Of a stretch of DNA of 64,000 nt, positions 1 through 9,660 are shown piece by piece. Below the pieces are notes generated by a model. The model was given only the letters and a program-made list of their open reading frames with translations. It did not search any database and was not told the origin of the DNA. Both the position numbers and the translations under genes were made by a program. The stretch covers positions 46,868-110,867 of the forward strand of contig WEDG01004650.1 of assembly GCA_017591395.1 (NCBI GenBank), in the 5' to 3' direction. Source of the DNA: Schistocephalus solidus. Lineage: Eukaryota > Platyhelminthes > Cestoda > Diphyllobothriidea > Diphyllobothriidae. Each line of letters starts with the position of its first letter. The stretch's first letter is position 1.

Positions 1-60
1 TAGGCTTGTAGATCAGACAAGGTGAAACTGCGAATGAGCGCCGTAAAAAACCAAGTTTAC

Positions 61-480
61 CAAGATTTCAATGAAGTCGTCGACGGGCTTCCCAGCTTTT
101 ACGAGAAGCATAATGACACGTGGTTTCGCCAAACAGGAAACAAAATCACCGACAGTTTTCGCACCGAACAAATTTTCTCGAGCTTTTTCTTTTGCCAAGA
201 AATCGTCGACTTTGGATATTGTCCGATTAAAAACACACACCTTAGGGAGTGAAAAAAAAAACAATACGACCTACTTTGAAGCCATGGTCCAGCATATTTA
301 AAACGAGGTTTTGGCCCATTACGGCCAAACCTATCAATCCAATATCAGCATTTCTATAAAGAAAGGTAATTGGGTGAGCGAGGCAAGGAAATTGGCGGTG
401 AAGCAGTAGGATGCCACTTACGATTCCAAAGTAAAGCGTAGGAGCCTCAACATGTTATCAAAATTCAAAAGAAGAAGCAT
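61..480 (-). CDS. PGD: 6-phosphogluconate dehydrogenase (decarboxylating), 5' three exons, gene continues off the left edge
   Basis: Oxidises 6-phosphogluconate to ribulose 5-phosphate plus CO2 with NADP+, in the oxidative pentose phosphate pathway, normally in the cytosol. Three minus-strand exons join in frame. Exon 1 is 480-422 (ATG at 480, or 453 in the same frame; a TGA lies two codons before 480). Exon 2 is 353-275 and exon 3 is 240-61. Introns are 421-354 (68 nt, GTAAGT...TTATAG) and 274-241 (34 nt, GTAGGT...CCTAAG after a T-rich tract); a third donor GTAAAC starts at 60. Exon 2 encodes the Rossmann dinucleotide fingerprint [12 protein letters not shown]. Exon 3 begins with VCVFNRT, whose Asn-Arg-Thr binds the NADP 2'-phosphate in this family, followed by SKVDDFL, the LLVKAG strand and VDDFIE. 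Spacing and order match the N-terminal ~90 residues of eukaryotic 6PGD. Exons 2 and 3 are secure; exon 1 rests on splice phase and a good donor. No stop or frameshift is seen, so this looks like a live gene rather than a processed pseudogene. Confidence 0.9.
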
Positions 481-2037
481 GGCTCACGAAAAGGATTAAC
501 CTTACTAATTTTGAGAAATATATTCGATCGATGTCAATGCTTAACTTCAAGTGCTGACACTTAGACAGTCTGCGTACTCGCCAGGTTGAGCAGATACCCG
601 AAAGGTTTATAGTTCAGTATTACTTATTGCATAATATAAGTGCAACCATTTGAATCAAGTAATTTCAGCCCCTTGAGCTGTATGCTCGGATGTGCTGCAC
701 TAATCAGTATCGTTAAGGCTTACGACGTACAGCTGCAGCTGCTGCAGCGCTGAAAGTGGAGCAGAGGGTTATGTTTATAGCTGTTTAAAGTGTACTCTGA
801 GTTGTGCCTTATTTCAAAAAAACATTCAAGTAGAACTATCGATTGGAGGCCTGTCACTTACATCGGTGCCCGCACACGTGGACCGATGAACAGCTGTCTG
901 CCGACAGACAATTATGGGCGGGTGTTTATAAATAAACTACATTTTACACTTTTCTCCGCAAGTTTATTTCCCAGGGCACTGCTTATAACACGTTTAAGCA
1001 AATCCAAGAAGGTAGTTATGAAAGGCGAACAGCTTCGCATCTTACACTTGGCTTGACATCCCTCAAAACTTTCCTGCACTGTGGGCCAAGAGGCTAACCC
1101 AAACGTTTAGCAGAAGACTGATAACGCGATCGTAACGGAACGGAAGTAATGTAGCGCCCGAGTAGGTAAAGGTCAGAGAGAGAGATCAGGCCGTTGTTGG
1201 CCGAGGGAGGACTAGACGTTATTTAAGCTGGCATCGTTTCTTCGAGTATCTTTTCTAAAATTTTCCAAATCTCAGTAGGCTATTCGGGTGGCTATCAAGG
1301 CACATGTGTCATAGTGCTTTGAAACCGCGAATTTCACCGACTGCCGTGGACGGACTTTGGGACAGACACTTGTTTGCTGGAGAACATAATGGATATTTGC
1401 CGTTGACCTGCTCTTCTCTCATGGGTGGCTTTAATTCAATTCGATTGAACCATCTGCAGATGAAGTGCTCAAAGTATGCCTCGAATCACCGTCAGCTAAT
1501 GACAAAGCGAAGCGCAAACTTTGAATTTGGTTTCAAGATTGACCTCCGTAGACATTCACCTTTTTGGGGTTTTGATCGACTGGACGCAGTTGTAACTTTG
1601 AGACGCCAATATTCCAGTTTTTGCACACGATAGCGTCATCATCAGACGGCCCTTCTGCATCCTTAACGGAAATATAGAAGTTCATGCTCAGTCTCATTTT
1701 GACACCAGTTCTCCCGGCACTACCAAATCAACAAGGATCAGATTTATCACTTATTCCTTTCAATTCGTGCCTGTGAAGTTTATCTCATCTTCGTCCTCAA
1801 CAGTGCTCTGCAATCTTCCATCACTCTGAACAAGGCTCCCTACTTTACAGTTTTTCTCCAAGATCTCCTTCGAAGACTTCAAATGGCTGAGTTATTTTTT
1901 TCCTTTAACTTCATAGTTGGAAGTTTATACATCCTTAAAAATCTTCTAGAATTATCCAGAACTATTCTAGAGCAGATTGAAAAAATAGGAAACCACCAGC
2001 AAAGAGCCACTCAATCATAGAGCACGCATAAAAAAAC
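481..2037. other. Upstream flank of PGD, no gene recognised
   Basis: This stretch lies 5' of PGD (transcribed leftward), so the promoter should be in its left part, but no clear core-promoter motif can be singled out. Plus-strand open frames at 790-1056 and 1304-1633 resemble no family I know and lack supporting splice or codon evidence. Confidence 0.5.
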
Positions 2038-2110
2038 AACCAACCCCGGGATACGAACCCATGACCCCTCGCAACTGAGACCAATGCGCTACCGACTGCG
2101 TCATGAGCGC
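2038..2110 (-). repeat. tRNA-derived SINE head or tRNA pseudogene
   Basis: Read on the minus strand this has a tRNA-like 5' half with an A-box-like stretch (TGACGCAGTCGG followed by TAGCGCA) and a B-box-like GGTTCGTATCC. The spacing and the T-arm with flanking CCCGGG are tRNA-like. The D-arm and anticodon-arm text is closest to elongator Met-type tRNAs, but the anticodon stem is mispaired, the loop reads CTCAGTT, and the acceptor ends do not pair cleanly. It is therefore better read as a Pol III SINE head or decayed tRNA than as a working tRNA gene. T-rich DNA follows on the minus strand (2030-2037). Confidence 0.5.
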
Positions 2111-2535
2111 ACGGCCCACAGCCAACCAAATTAAGTTGATCGCTACGGAACAGCGACTGTGAATGATTTTTAATACATAAAAAGTATGTTGCGAAAAAAT
2201 ACCCGTAGGATCATAAGCCTGAATGGCGATTAAACACATTGAACTCAAGGAAAACACAACAGGAAACCATAAGCCTTGTAGTTACATCAGTCACACTCAA
2301 AAAGGAAAAGGCCACAATAGTAACACCACAGGTGTTGCTCTTGTTCCTTGCCATAATGAAGATCAATGCATTAAACACTTCACCATGAGCACATGGCTCG
2401 AGGGTAATGAAAACACCTTAAACAACGAGCAGGAGTTTTTTTCACTGTCAGCTTGACCCTCTACTGTATACATTTTTTTGACCTTGCCTGTAAACTGGCA
2501 ATCAATAAATAAATAAGTAATGCAGTAACAGTCTC
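2111..2535. other. No gene recognised
   Basis: Ordinary AT-rich DNA next to the tRNA-like unit. The open frames here (2015-2257 minus, which runs through the tRNA-like unit, and 2223-2456 plus) have no recognisable content. Confidence 0.4.
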
Positions 2536-2871
2536 TTGGGAAAGGAAAATAGGACTAGAGTACTGACATCAGACACTGATAACTCTGCAAAAAATGAGAC
2601 GGATTCCACAGTAACCCATCGTCTTTTCAGTTGTGAGGACCTTAATCAGCGAGTCGGCATACTCGAAGAGAAGCAAGGTCTACTGACTGAGATCATTTGG
2701 GTTATTCTGGAGGGCAGAAAAAGGAAATCTCTTCATATTTCATCAACTCTCCAACCAACAAGCAACGAATACCCTCGTAAAGAAGGCATATTTTTTGAAA
2801 ACTCAAAACCATCCAGGAAGATGAAGCGAGTTACGTCTCTGGGGAAGCTTCAGACAAACGAGTTCCGCTGA
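2536..2871 (+). pseudogene. Possible ORF1 N-terminal (coiled-coil) fragment of a CR1-like LINE
   Basis: A 111-codon open frame without an ATG start. Residues ~35-60 (LNQRVGILEEKQGLLTEII) have hydrophobic residues at roughly heptad spacing, as in a short coiled coil, which is common in the N-terminal part of CR1/L1 ORF1 proteins. It lies on the same strand about 440 bp upstream of a CR1-like ORF1/endonuclease fragment (3310-3960), which is the expected order. No RRM or zinc knuckle is present in it. The link to the downstream fragment is inference; it could be a chance ORF. Confidence 0.25.
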
Positions 2872-3309
2872 ATAACGAGGCAGTCGACGTTGATGCAACA
2901 ATAATGGGTTAAGTTTTATTACCTGTTACGGCAACTAAACCTACCAAATCACCAAACAGTACTGATGGAAAACCTGTATGACCCTCAAAATACCTATTAG
3001 AATCCACAAGTACAGTTCGCAATTAAATCTGCAAAGAGACGTTATTCAACAGCCAGTTTATGGAAGCGAACACACCAGCTCTGTGTATAGCACATTATAA
3101 CAGGACAACGACTGTGAAAGTTCCCAGGCAAAAGCTGGTGTTTCATAGAAAAAATGTTAAAACTAACGCAGAAAGCGTAATCTCCCAAAATATAATTTCC
3201 TCCTGATGTCGAAGCTTCGTCAGCAAAGAAGAGCATCAAATTACCAAACATGCATCTTGACCGCATAAAATGGGCTCCTGAGTCAACTACTTTAATTGCA
3301 AAGGAAAGA
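2872..3309. other. No gene recognised
   Basis: AT-rich DNA between the putative ORF1 coiled-coil frame and the CR1-like fragment. The minus-strand frame 3042-3266 has no recognisable features. Confidence 0.4.
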
Positions 3310-3960
3310 GTAGAGCATGACTTAAATCTGTTCCGAACATATTCAAATGCCGTCCTTTAAGATGGAGAATACGTTCAAGTTCACAAAAACTTCCGTCTAG
3401 AGAAAGTGAATGCTTCATATGAACTTTAATCACAACGGCCTCTTAAAATCATTCTCGAAAATTAAACGCATGCCTCACGCCTTATAAAACGGAGAATGGC
3501 TCTCCATATCTCATATGGAGATTTGATTTTTCGCTGAATTGTGAGCCGGTGGAAGACAGAGTGAGGGAGTTGAGGACCGAACTGAAGAGGAGGACCGTAA
3601 ATGGGGAAATGGCTCCAAATATCTGACAAATAAATCGTAGTGATGAAGAGGTTTTTCCTGTGGCAGACTTCTTATATCAGCAGAGCTGGCCCTTGCCGAG
3701 AAGACGGACAATAAACGTCATGTACTTAAATGTCCAGAGCCTTTTCAATAAAATTAGTGAGCTGCAGACGTTTGTAGATGAAGAAACACCAGATATAATT
3801 GTTCTGACAGAAACGTGTCGCTTAGGATTTATTCGAGCACACGAAGTATCCCCATGGTAATAAACCTTTAGAAGAGACGAGATGAGCAGTGGAGCAGAAT
3901 ACAATGTTTATGTTAGCTCTTATATAACTGCAATTTCCAAGCTATATCAATTTAATTTCT
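3310..3960 (+). mobile_element. CR1-like non-LTR retrotransposon, copy A: ORF1 end and start of endonuclease only
   Basis: The sequence matches copy C (15775-16400) almost from end to end in the same order, with many substitutions. It holds an RRM-like ORF1 piece (PLKIILEN..., in-frame stop near 3450), a basic stretch, then the junction text SWPLPRRR. The start of the APE-type endonuclease follows: NVQSLFNKISELQTF and PDIIVLTETC at about 3723-3815. The reading then breaks (stop near 3860) and similarity fades by about 3960, so the rest of the endonuclease and all of the RT are absent. The intact element would cut target DNA and prime reverse transcription; this fragment cannot. Losing the 3' part is unusual for LINE copies, which normally lose the 5' end, so a later deletion is likely. 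Confidence 0.75.
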
Positions 3961-5092
3961 ATTCAATCAAATTTAGTTAGGGAACTAGGCATGGGACATT
4001 GAGTACCCTATTTATAACGTGAAATTAAGTGCGTTATGCAGAGAAACCATGTGCATTGCAAAAGTTCAAAGGTAATCATAAAATATGATAAGTGGTGCGT
4101 GAGTCTCGAGGGTTAAGTTAAATTCCTCATGGCTCCGGCTCATTTTGGAACATAAAAATGTCAAGGTTCATTTTAGAGCTTTCTAGTTATGGTGATATCA
4201 CAACATCTAAAGGGAGGGCATTTCATAGTTTGACCCCTATGACAGAGAAAGAGAACTTGCGCACATCTAGTCTAGCCTGCTAGACGCGCAGTTTTAATGC
4301 GTAACTTCAGCGATGGGTCGTGGCAGCAAATTGAAGGAAGTCCGAGAATTCCGGGAAACAATCCAATCCCTTCAAGATGTGGAATGTCTGCAGGAGATCC
4401 CCGCGAATTCGTTAGGCCGGTTGGATAGGGCAAGGAGCTTCGACTCCTTACCATTTTGTTGCTCTCCTTTGTACCCTTTCAAGACCGTTTTGATATTGAA
4501 CTATCCAGGATCTCAAAGCTTGTACAGCATATTCCATTATTTCACCATCCCTAAGGTCAAGGTCGAAGGCGGTTGGTTCAAATTCGAAGATAAGTGAATT
4601 TTCGAATTTTAAACCGATTTCCTAGTTTTCTGTCGAATATATTAGCTTAATTATTGAGAATTTATTGTCTTTTTACCTCATTATAAACTGCACACACCTG
4701 CAGTTATTGCAATTGACGGAATCTAAAGATTAATACATGAAATAGACACGAAGTGTCAGAAGAACTTACGCTGTTTGTAAGACCCAAATCGATGTCTGAA
4801 AATCAACCAGCAGGCTCACCGATGAAGACTAATTTGAACACAGTAATAAAGGCAGTAACATAAATGCACGATTTAATCCTCCATCACTAATAGAACAGCT
4901 ATTGACTGGTTCCATGGGGCTAAAGACAGGTATGGTGGCAGATCAAAACGCCGAGAGGCAACTGAGAAGGTAAAACTACTCCATTGAATTGATCCAGCAT
5001 ACTTATTCAGCTTCCGGAATGTCTCAACAGTGGTCCAAATTGCACAACGTAGTCTACTTCCGAAAACATGGTTAGTATTTCAATGTCCTTAC
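3961..5092. other. Unclassified DNA, with a higher-GC block at about 4200-4460
   Basis: No gene is recognised. The block at 4200-4600 is richer in G+C than its surroundings and open on both strands (plus 4313-4597, minus 4272-4454). Neither translation resembles a family I know. It has the look of a dispersed repeat, but no second copy was found in this window. Confidence 0.35.
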
Positions 5093-5460
5093 ACCAACAT
5101 ATTTCTTATTTTGTATTGATATTTATTTTAATCCTAACTTTGTTATTTTTAACTCTTTTCATAATATTCCCCACGGTAACCAACATATTTCTTATTTTGT
5201 AGAGATATTTATTTTAATCCTTACTTTGTTATTTATAACTCTTTTCATAATGTTCCCCACGGTAACCAACATATTTCTTATTTTGTAGTGATATTTATTT
5301 TAATCCTTACTTTGTTATTTATAACTCTTTTCATAATGTTCCCCACGGTAACCAACATATTTCTTATTTTGTAGTGATATTTATTTTAATCCTTACGTTA
5401 TTATTTATAACTCTTTTCATAATATTTCCCACGATTTCCAACATATTTCTTATTTTGTAG
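5093..5460. repeat. 86-bp minisatellite, about 4.3 copies
   Basis: Four full units start at 5093, 5179, 5265 and 5351, and a fifth breaks off after about 24 bases at 5460. Each unit begins ACCAACATATTTCTTATTTT and ends CCCCACGGTA. Units 2 and 3 are nearly identical. Unit 1 differs at several positions (GTATTGATAT, CCTAACTTTG), and unit 4 carries changes near its end (CCTTACGTTATT, ATTTCCCACGATTT). No gene overlaps it. Confidence 0.95.
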
Positions 5461-5834
5461 GAACCACCACTGGATAACGCCAACCATGTGGACCAACATT
5501 GACAAGTTTATCCAAAGCATGTACAGTTTATTTATTTTTTTATAATAAACTACTTTCCAAATTTCATCTCCACATATCCTATTTCATGAGTAAGTTGGTA
5601 CTTCGCAGTAATGGCTTGAATGAATCCAAACGTAAGCCATATTAATTGTATAAAATTGGGCCGTTAATAGAACAATAATTATGGGTATATAAGTAGTGGC
5701 CGATTAGGATAGCGAAGGCTATGGGCGGTGGGCGTTCGGTATAAAGGAAAAGGGGCTGCTAATGCGAGAAAATCGTGGGGTCCCGCTGGGCAAATTTTTC
5801 TATTGAGGGGGCCAGAGGGGGCTAGGCGGGGCTG

Positions 5835-6368
5835 GTGCTCGTAGGGGAAATGGGTTTTACCCTGAGAGATCTTTTTTTTCTAGTCAAGGGAGTTCCCAAG
5901 GCTACTGGTGCAACGCCAAAAGAAACGGTTAAACACGATCTGATGACATTCCAAAATGTATTGAATGATACACAAGAGCCCGGTTTGATAGTCGAAATCC
6001 AAAAGATCTTTCGGTTGGGGCCTCTTATAAGAAATAAAATGCATGAAATGCGACCAAGTCTGTTGAAAGTCGTCTTCGGGAGCAAACATCAGGTGGAAAT
6101 TCTGCTCTCTCGAAAGTCCCAACTACGAAACAATCATCGAGGAACGTTTTTTTCGGTCGGATTACTCTTCAACCGATCGGATGAAAATAAGGGCACTGCT
6201 TGCAGAATTGAAAAGACGTCAATAAGAGGAGGAACTAAACTTGAAAATTATACACATCAAAATAATAAATACAGTGCGGTCTTTTTTATGAGAACATCCG
6301 GTGAAATTGACGGCAACCACGCCGGTCGAAAGCCCAGCCAAATGCCTATAGATATCACCCAAACATAG
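5835..6368 (+). pseudogene. CR1 copy B ORF1-like protein (RRM-type nucleic-acid chaperone), remnant
   Basis: A 177-codon open frame. The central part reads RLGPLIRNKM, RPSLLKVVFGSKHQVEILLS and then LRNNHRGTFF. This is the pattern of the RRM-like ORF1 domain upstream of the endonuclease in CR1-type elements: a strand with LLKVVF, a helix over the following residues, then a second strand. Such proteins bind element RNA and may act as chaperones. No zinc knuckle is seen. The start is uncertain because the frame is open to the left with no good context, and the C-terminal third looks unlike its family and may be out of the original frame. It sits about 90 bp before the endonuclease start. Confidence 0.55.
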
Positions 6369-6457
6369 AATAGGGTATATCTGGCGAAATATCCAACAGT
6401 AGTTGCCAGGCAACGGAAATCACCAACAATCTTCAGAAACCAGGAAAACAAAACAAG

Positions 6458-7329
6458 ATGACAATGACGTACACAAATGTGCAGAGTCTATTCAACAAAA
6501 GTGAATAAAATCAAACTGGTCGTGGAGTATGTACAAACTGGCTCCATAGCTCTAAGTTGAACATGGATAAATGACCAAATCGCAGACACAAAGGTCAGGA
6601 TAAATAGATTTCAGCTTACCCGCATGGGTTGAAACGGACTAAGTGGTGGCACCATCGCAATGCTCATACGAGAAGGCATTGACTACATTCCGGATGGCCC
6701 CTCACCAAATAGGAAAAGGTCGGGTCAAATAAGTAGTTGTAAACTCAAAGTCCCAAACCAACCAGATCTCCATATTGCCGTGGTTCATCGACCCCAAGGA
6801 CAGCGGACGGACACAGACGAAGCACTCATCACAGAGGTAAAGGCAATCTGCCATAGTAAACACTTATTAATACTTGGAGATTTAAACGCTACCGATATCG
6901 ATTGAATATCAATGTACTGCTCGCGATCGGAAAATTCATTCGAACAGAAATTACTTCAGTTAGTTAATGACGAGATTCTTACCCAACACGTCACAAATGG
7001 AGACGCGATTCCGAAATGGGCAACAGTCAAGCCGTTTGGATCTAATCATTAGTAGGGACTTTAATTGCATCCTTGCATTAAGTTCTTACGTACCGCTTGG
7101 ACGAAGTGATCATCGTGTTCTTGCTTGGGATTACAGTAGTGTTTCTGTACCCAAACGTCGTGCAGTTAGGGAGAGAAATGTACGGAAAGGGAATTATCCC
7201 AAAATGAAAGAATTACTGAATGGGATAGACTGGAGCCCTGCACATGTACCTGACCTAAACGCTGCCTGTTTCTTCATTAGTAACTTGATTCAGCAGTTGG
7301 TAGAGAAATTCTGTCCACTTAAAAGGTGA
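6458..7329 (+). pseudogene. CR1 copy B APE-type endonuclease, broken
   Basis: Encodes the target-site endonuclease of a CR1-like LINE. It starts MTMTYTNVQSLFN at 6458, the usual first beta strand with the metal-site Asn. After a frame change near 6500 it continues through GGTIAMLIREGIDY to LLILGDLNATDID (about 6865-6903), which is the catalytic GDxN strand. After another break it resumes with SRLDLIISRDF and GRSDHRVLAWDYS, the latter holding the Asp-His catalytic pair. All catalytic motifs are still readable, but stops at 6903 and 7327 and frame changes near 6500 and 6970 rule out a single protein. It runs directly into the RT-bearing frame. Confidence 0.8.
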
Positions 7330-8626
7330 TTGTGCGTTTCATGACCCAAGTGGGTGACATCGGAAATAAAAAGGAATCTCAAGAAGAAAAGAAGACTGTG
7401 GAGAACATTTGCCAGATATCAACAACCCAACATTTTTCCGCTTTTAAGAAACAACGAAATTGGTGTCGGAATCTTCTAAGAAAAGAAAGATCAGCCTTTG
7501 AGTCAGAAATAGTCAATGACATACCAAGAAATGCAAAAAGGTTTTATGCTTACGTTAATAAGGCAAAACGAAATCGCGACTGCATTCCTTGTCTTAAAGA
7601 CAATCAGGGAAACAGGTAAACTGATAACTCTGATAAGACCAGCCTCTTTTCCAATTTCTTTATGTCCGTGTATACCGAGGAACCACCTTTTGACGAGGAC
7701 CAATACTACAGTACTGCCACATCTACAAACAAAATAAGCACGGTGTCGTTCCCAATGGACACAGTAAGAAAAACTCTGAAACAGCTACAGTTCACTAAAT
7801 CACCTGGCCCAGATGGTATATCCGAAAAAGTTCTCAATGAACTCACAGACCAGCTGGCCTCTCCGCTCTCCAAGATATTTGAAAGTTCGATGGAGGCGGG
7901 GGCTCTGCCTACCGAGTGGAAGATAGCCAACATAACCCCTATCTATAAAGGAGGAGAGAGGACATCAACAAACAGTTTCCGACCAGTCAGCCTCACAAGT
8001 ATCTGTTGCAAAATGATGGAGAAGATAATCAAAATGGAACTGATGAGGCATCTTGAAGAGAATAACTTGCTTAGTTCATATCAACATGGATTTAGAAGTG
8101 GTCGGTCCTGCCTCACAAACCTGCTCACATCCATGGAAAGTTGGACAAAATCAATAGAAATGGGTTTGTCAGTCGATGCGGTCTACATTGACTTTAGCAA
8201 AGCCTTTGACAGGGTTCCACACAAACGTCTGATCTTAAAGCTCCGTCAAATGGGTGTGACTGGAAACCTACTCAAATGGTTGGCCGAATTTCTCACAGAC
8301 AGGCGCCAGCGTGTTTGTATCGGATACGCCAAGTCTCACTGAGAAACCGTTCACAGTGAATTTCCGCAGGGCAGCGTTCTGGGTCCCATTTTTTTCTGAT
8401 ATACGTAAACGACTGCCTGGATTGTCTGACATGCGAGAAAGTAATGTTTGCTGACGATTTGAAGTTATGGAACTCGATTGAAAAACCGGAGGATGCGCAG
8501 AAATTACAACAAAACTTAGATCGCTTGCAAACATGGTGTGATGAGTGGCTGCTGAACCTTAATCTTAACAAATGCCAAATAATCCGACTGCGGTCAATTT
8601 CCAGAAGTATGATTAGGTTTGAATAA
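7326..8626 (+). pseudogene. CR1 copy B reverse transcriptase domain, broken
   Basis: Reverse transcriptase of a CR1-like element. Motifs in order: FTKSPGPDGISEKVLN (motif 0/1, about 7790), FRPVSLTSICCKMMEKII, SYQHGFRSGRSC, and VYIDFSKAFDRVPHKRL (motif A, about 8180, catalytic Asp present). Then come [11 protein letters not shown] (motif B) and MFADDLKLW (motif C, FADD at 8447-8458). Motifs 1 to A lie in one long frame ending at a TGA at 8341. Motif B follows in that frame after the stop, and the FADD motif is in a shifted frame from about 8400. So the catalytic residues survive but the reading frame does not. A linker with a basic stretch precedes the domain (7380-7620). Confidence 0.88.
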
Positions 8627-8629
8627 CAG

Positions 8630-9286
8630 TACTTCATCAGTGGTCACCAACTCCAGGAGGTAAATATTCGAAAGGACTTGGGTATATGGATAACACCAAC
8701 TCTCAAACCATCGTCACACTGTGCGAATATCGCAAAGAAAGCACTGTGTATTTTGGGCGCGATCAGGAGGTCCTTCGTTAATTTTGACGTAGAGCTTTTT
8801 GGGCGCGTGTTTGGAACATTTATCCAACCGGTGTTGGAATATTGCGTTCAGGCTTGGCGCCCTTGAACGAAACATGACTACGCTCTGCTGGAGAAAGTTC
8901 AACGGAGGGCAACGAAACGAGTCAAAGGATTGGAATGCCTATCCTATGAGGGCCGCCTAGAAAGACTTAAAATTTTTCCTCTCTCTTATAGGCAATACAG
9001 AGGGAATATGATCTTAGTCTTCAAACTTGTCAGAGGAGTTGATTGTGCTCTTCAGATGGCCAACGTTTTTGAATTGGCAAACATGACAAGTCTCCGAGGT
9101 CACCAATACAAACTGAAAAGAAATCATGCCAAACTTGAAGTGCGGGCCAACTTCTTTTCCCAACGGGTGATTGACGAATGGAGCAAACTGCCAGCCTCAG
9201 TTGTTCAGGCTGAAAGCGTAGAAATTTTTAAAAGAAGACTTGATGCATTTTTACTTGATGAACATATATTTAGTGTACTGCAGTGA
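8630..9286 (+). pseudogene. CR1 copy B C-terminal domain
   Basis: Continues from the RT thumb: DLGIWITPTLKPSSHC, CILGAIRRSF, FIQPVLEYCVQAWRP (stop at 8864), then RRATKRVKGLECLSYEGRL and, after SYRQYRGNMILVFKLVRGVD, a run to LPASVVQAESVEIFKRRLDA. This is the signature C-terminal region of CR1/jockey polymerases, downstream of the thumb and thought to bind RNA. The last 118 codons (8930-9286) are open and end with a TGA, which probably marks the original stop codon of the element. Confidence 0.8.
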
Positions 9287-9515
9287 TCGATATACTAAAA
9301 CGACTATCGCCATGTAACATTTGCTTGTTTTTCTACTGTCTATCTGTAAATAGGGTTTTCAAAGGCTCTGCCTATCTCCCTTATGTATACTGAATTATAA
9401 TACTTGATCTTATAAATATTACATATTTGAGTTTAAATTCAAACACTGACACCTTATCCAGTCTTTACAAGAAGCCTGACCATGCGTTAAATATGGCCTG
9501 AAAGTCGAGGGAGGT

Positions 9516-9556
9516 TGGCCCCTTCTGGCCCCCTCTGGCCCCCTCTGAGACCCCTC
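9516..9556. repeat. Short C-rich tandem repeat (TGGCCCCCTC)
   Basis: Three imperfect copies of a 10-bp unit TGGCCCC(C/T)TC, just past the 3' end of CR1 copy B. The reverse complement, GAGGGGGCCAGAGGGGGC, occurs at 5805-5822 just before ORF1 of the same element, so the two lie as an inverted pair about 3.7 kb apart. Confidence 0.7.
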
Positions 9557-9660
9557 TACTGACTGGGCCATGTGCTGGTAGGGTAGTAACATACATTTTA
9601 CAGTTTTGTACATTTATATTTGGTAAGCGACGGGAAGGCACTGTTTTAACAAACAATAGT

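Larger units (their letters stand above)
5780..9420 (+). mobile_element. CR1-like non-LTR retrotransposon, copy B, near full length but inactive
   Basis: In order on the plus strand: an ORF1-like frame (5835-6368), APE-type endonuclease (6458-7329), reverse transcriptase (about 7326-8626) and the CR1-type C-terminal domain (8640-9286). The order, the domain content and the closing motif with RRATKRVKG are those of the CR1/jockey superfamily. Multiple stops and at least three frame changes make it a dead copy. It is a different subfamily from copies A and C, judging by the divergent ORF1 and endonuclease text. The 3' tail after 9286 is AT-rich without a clear poly(A). Boundaries are approximate. 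Confidence 0.88.

Noticed and set aside
1304..1633. 109-codon plus-strand frame upstream of PGD
   Set aside because: No domain or splice evidence; composition close to surrounding DNA. Left as unassigned.
2038..2110. A functional tRNA gene
   Set aside because: The anticodon stem is mispaired, the acceptor ends do not pair, and no usable anticodon context is present.
5822..6122. Minus-strand frames opposite CR1 ORF1
   Set aside because: Shadows of the plus-strand ORF1-like frame, which carries the family motifs.
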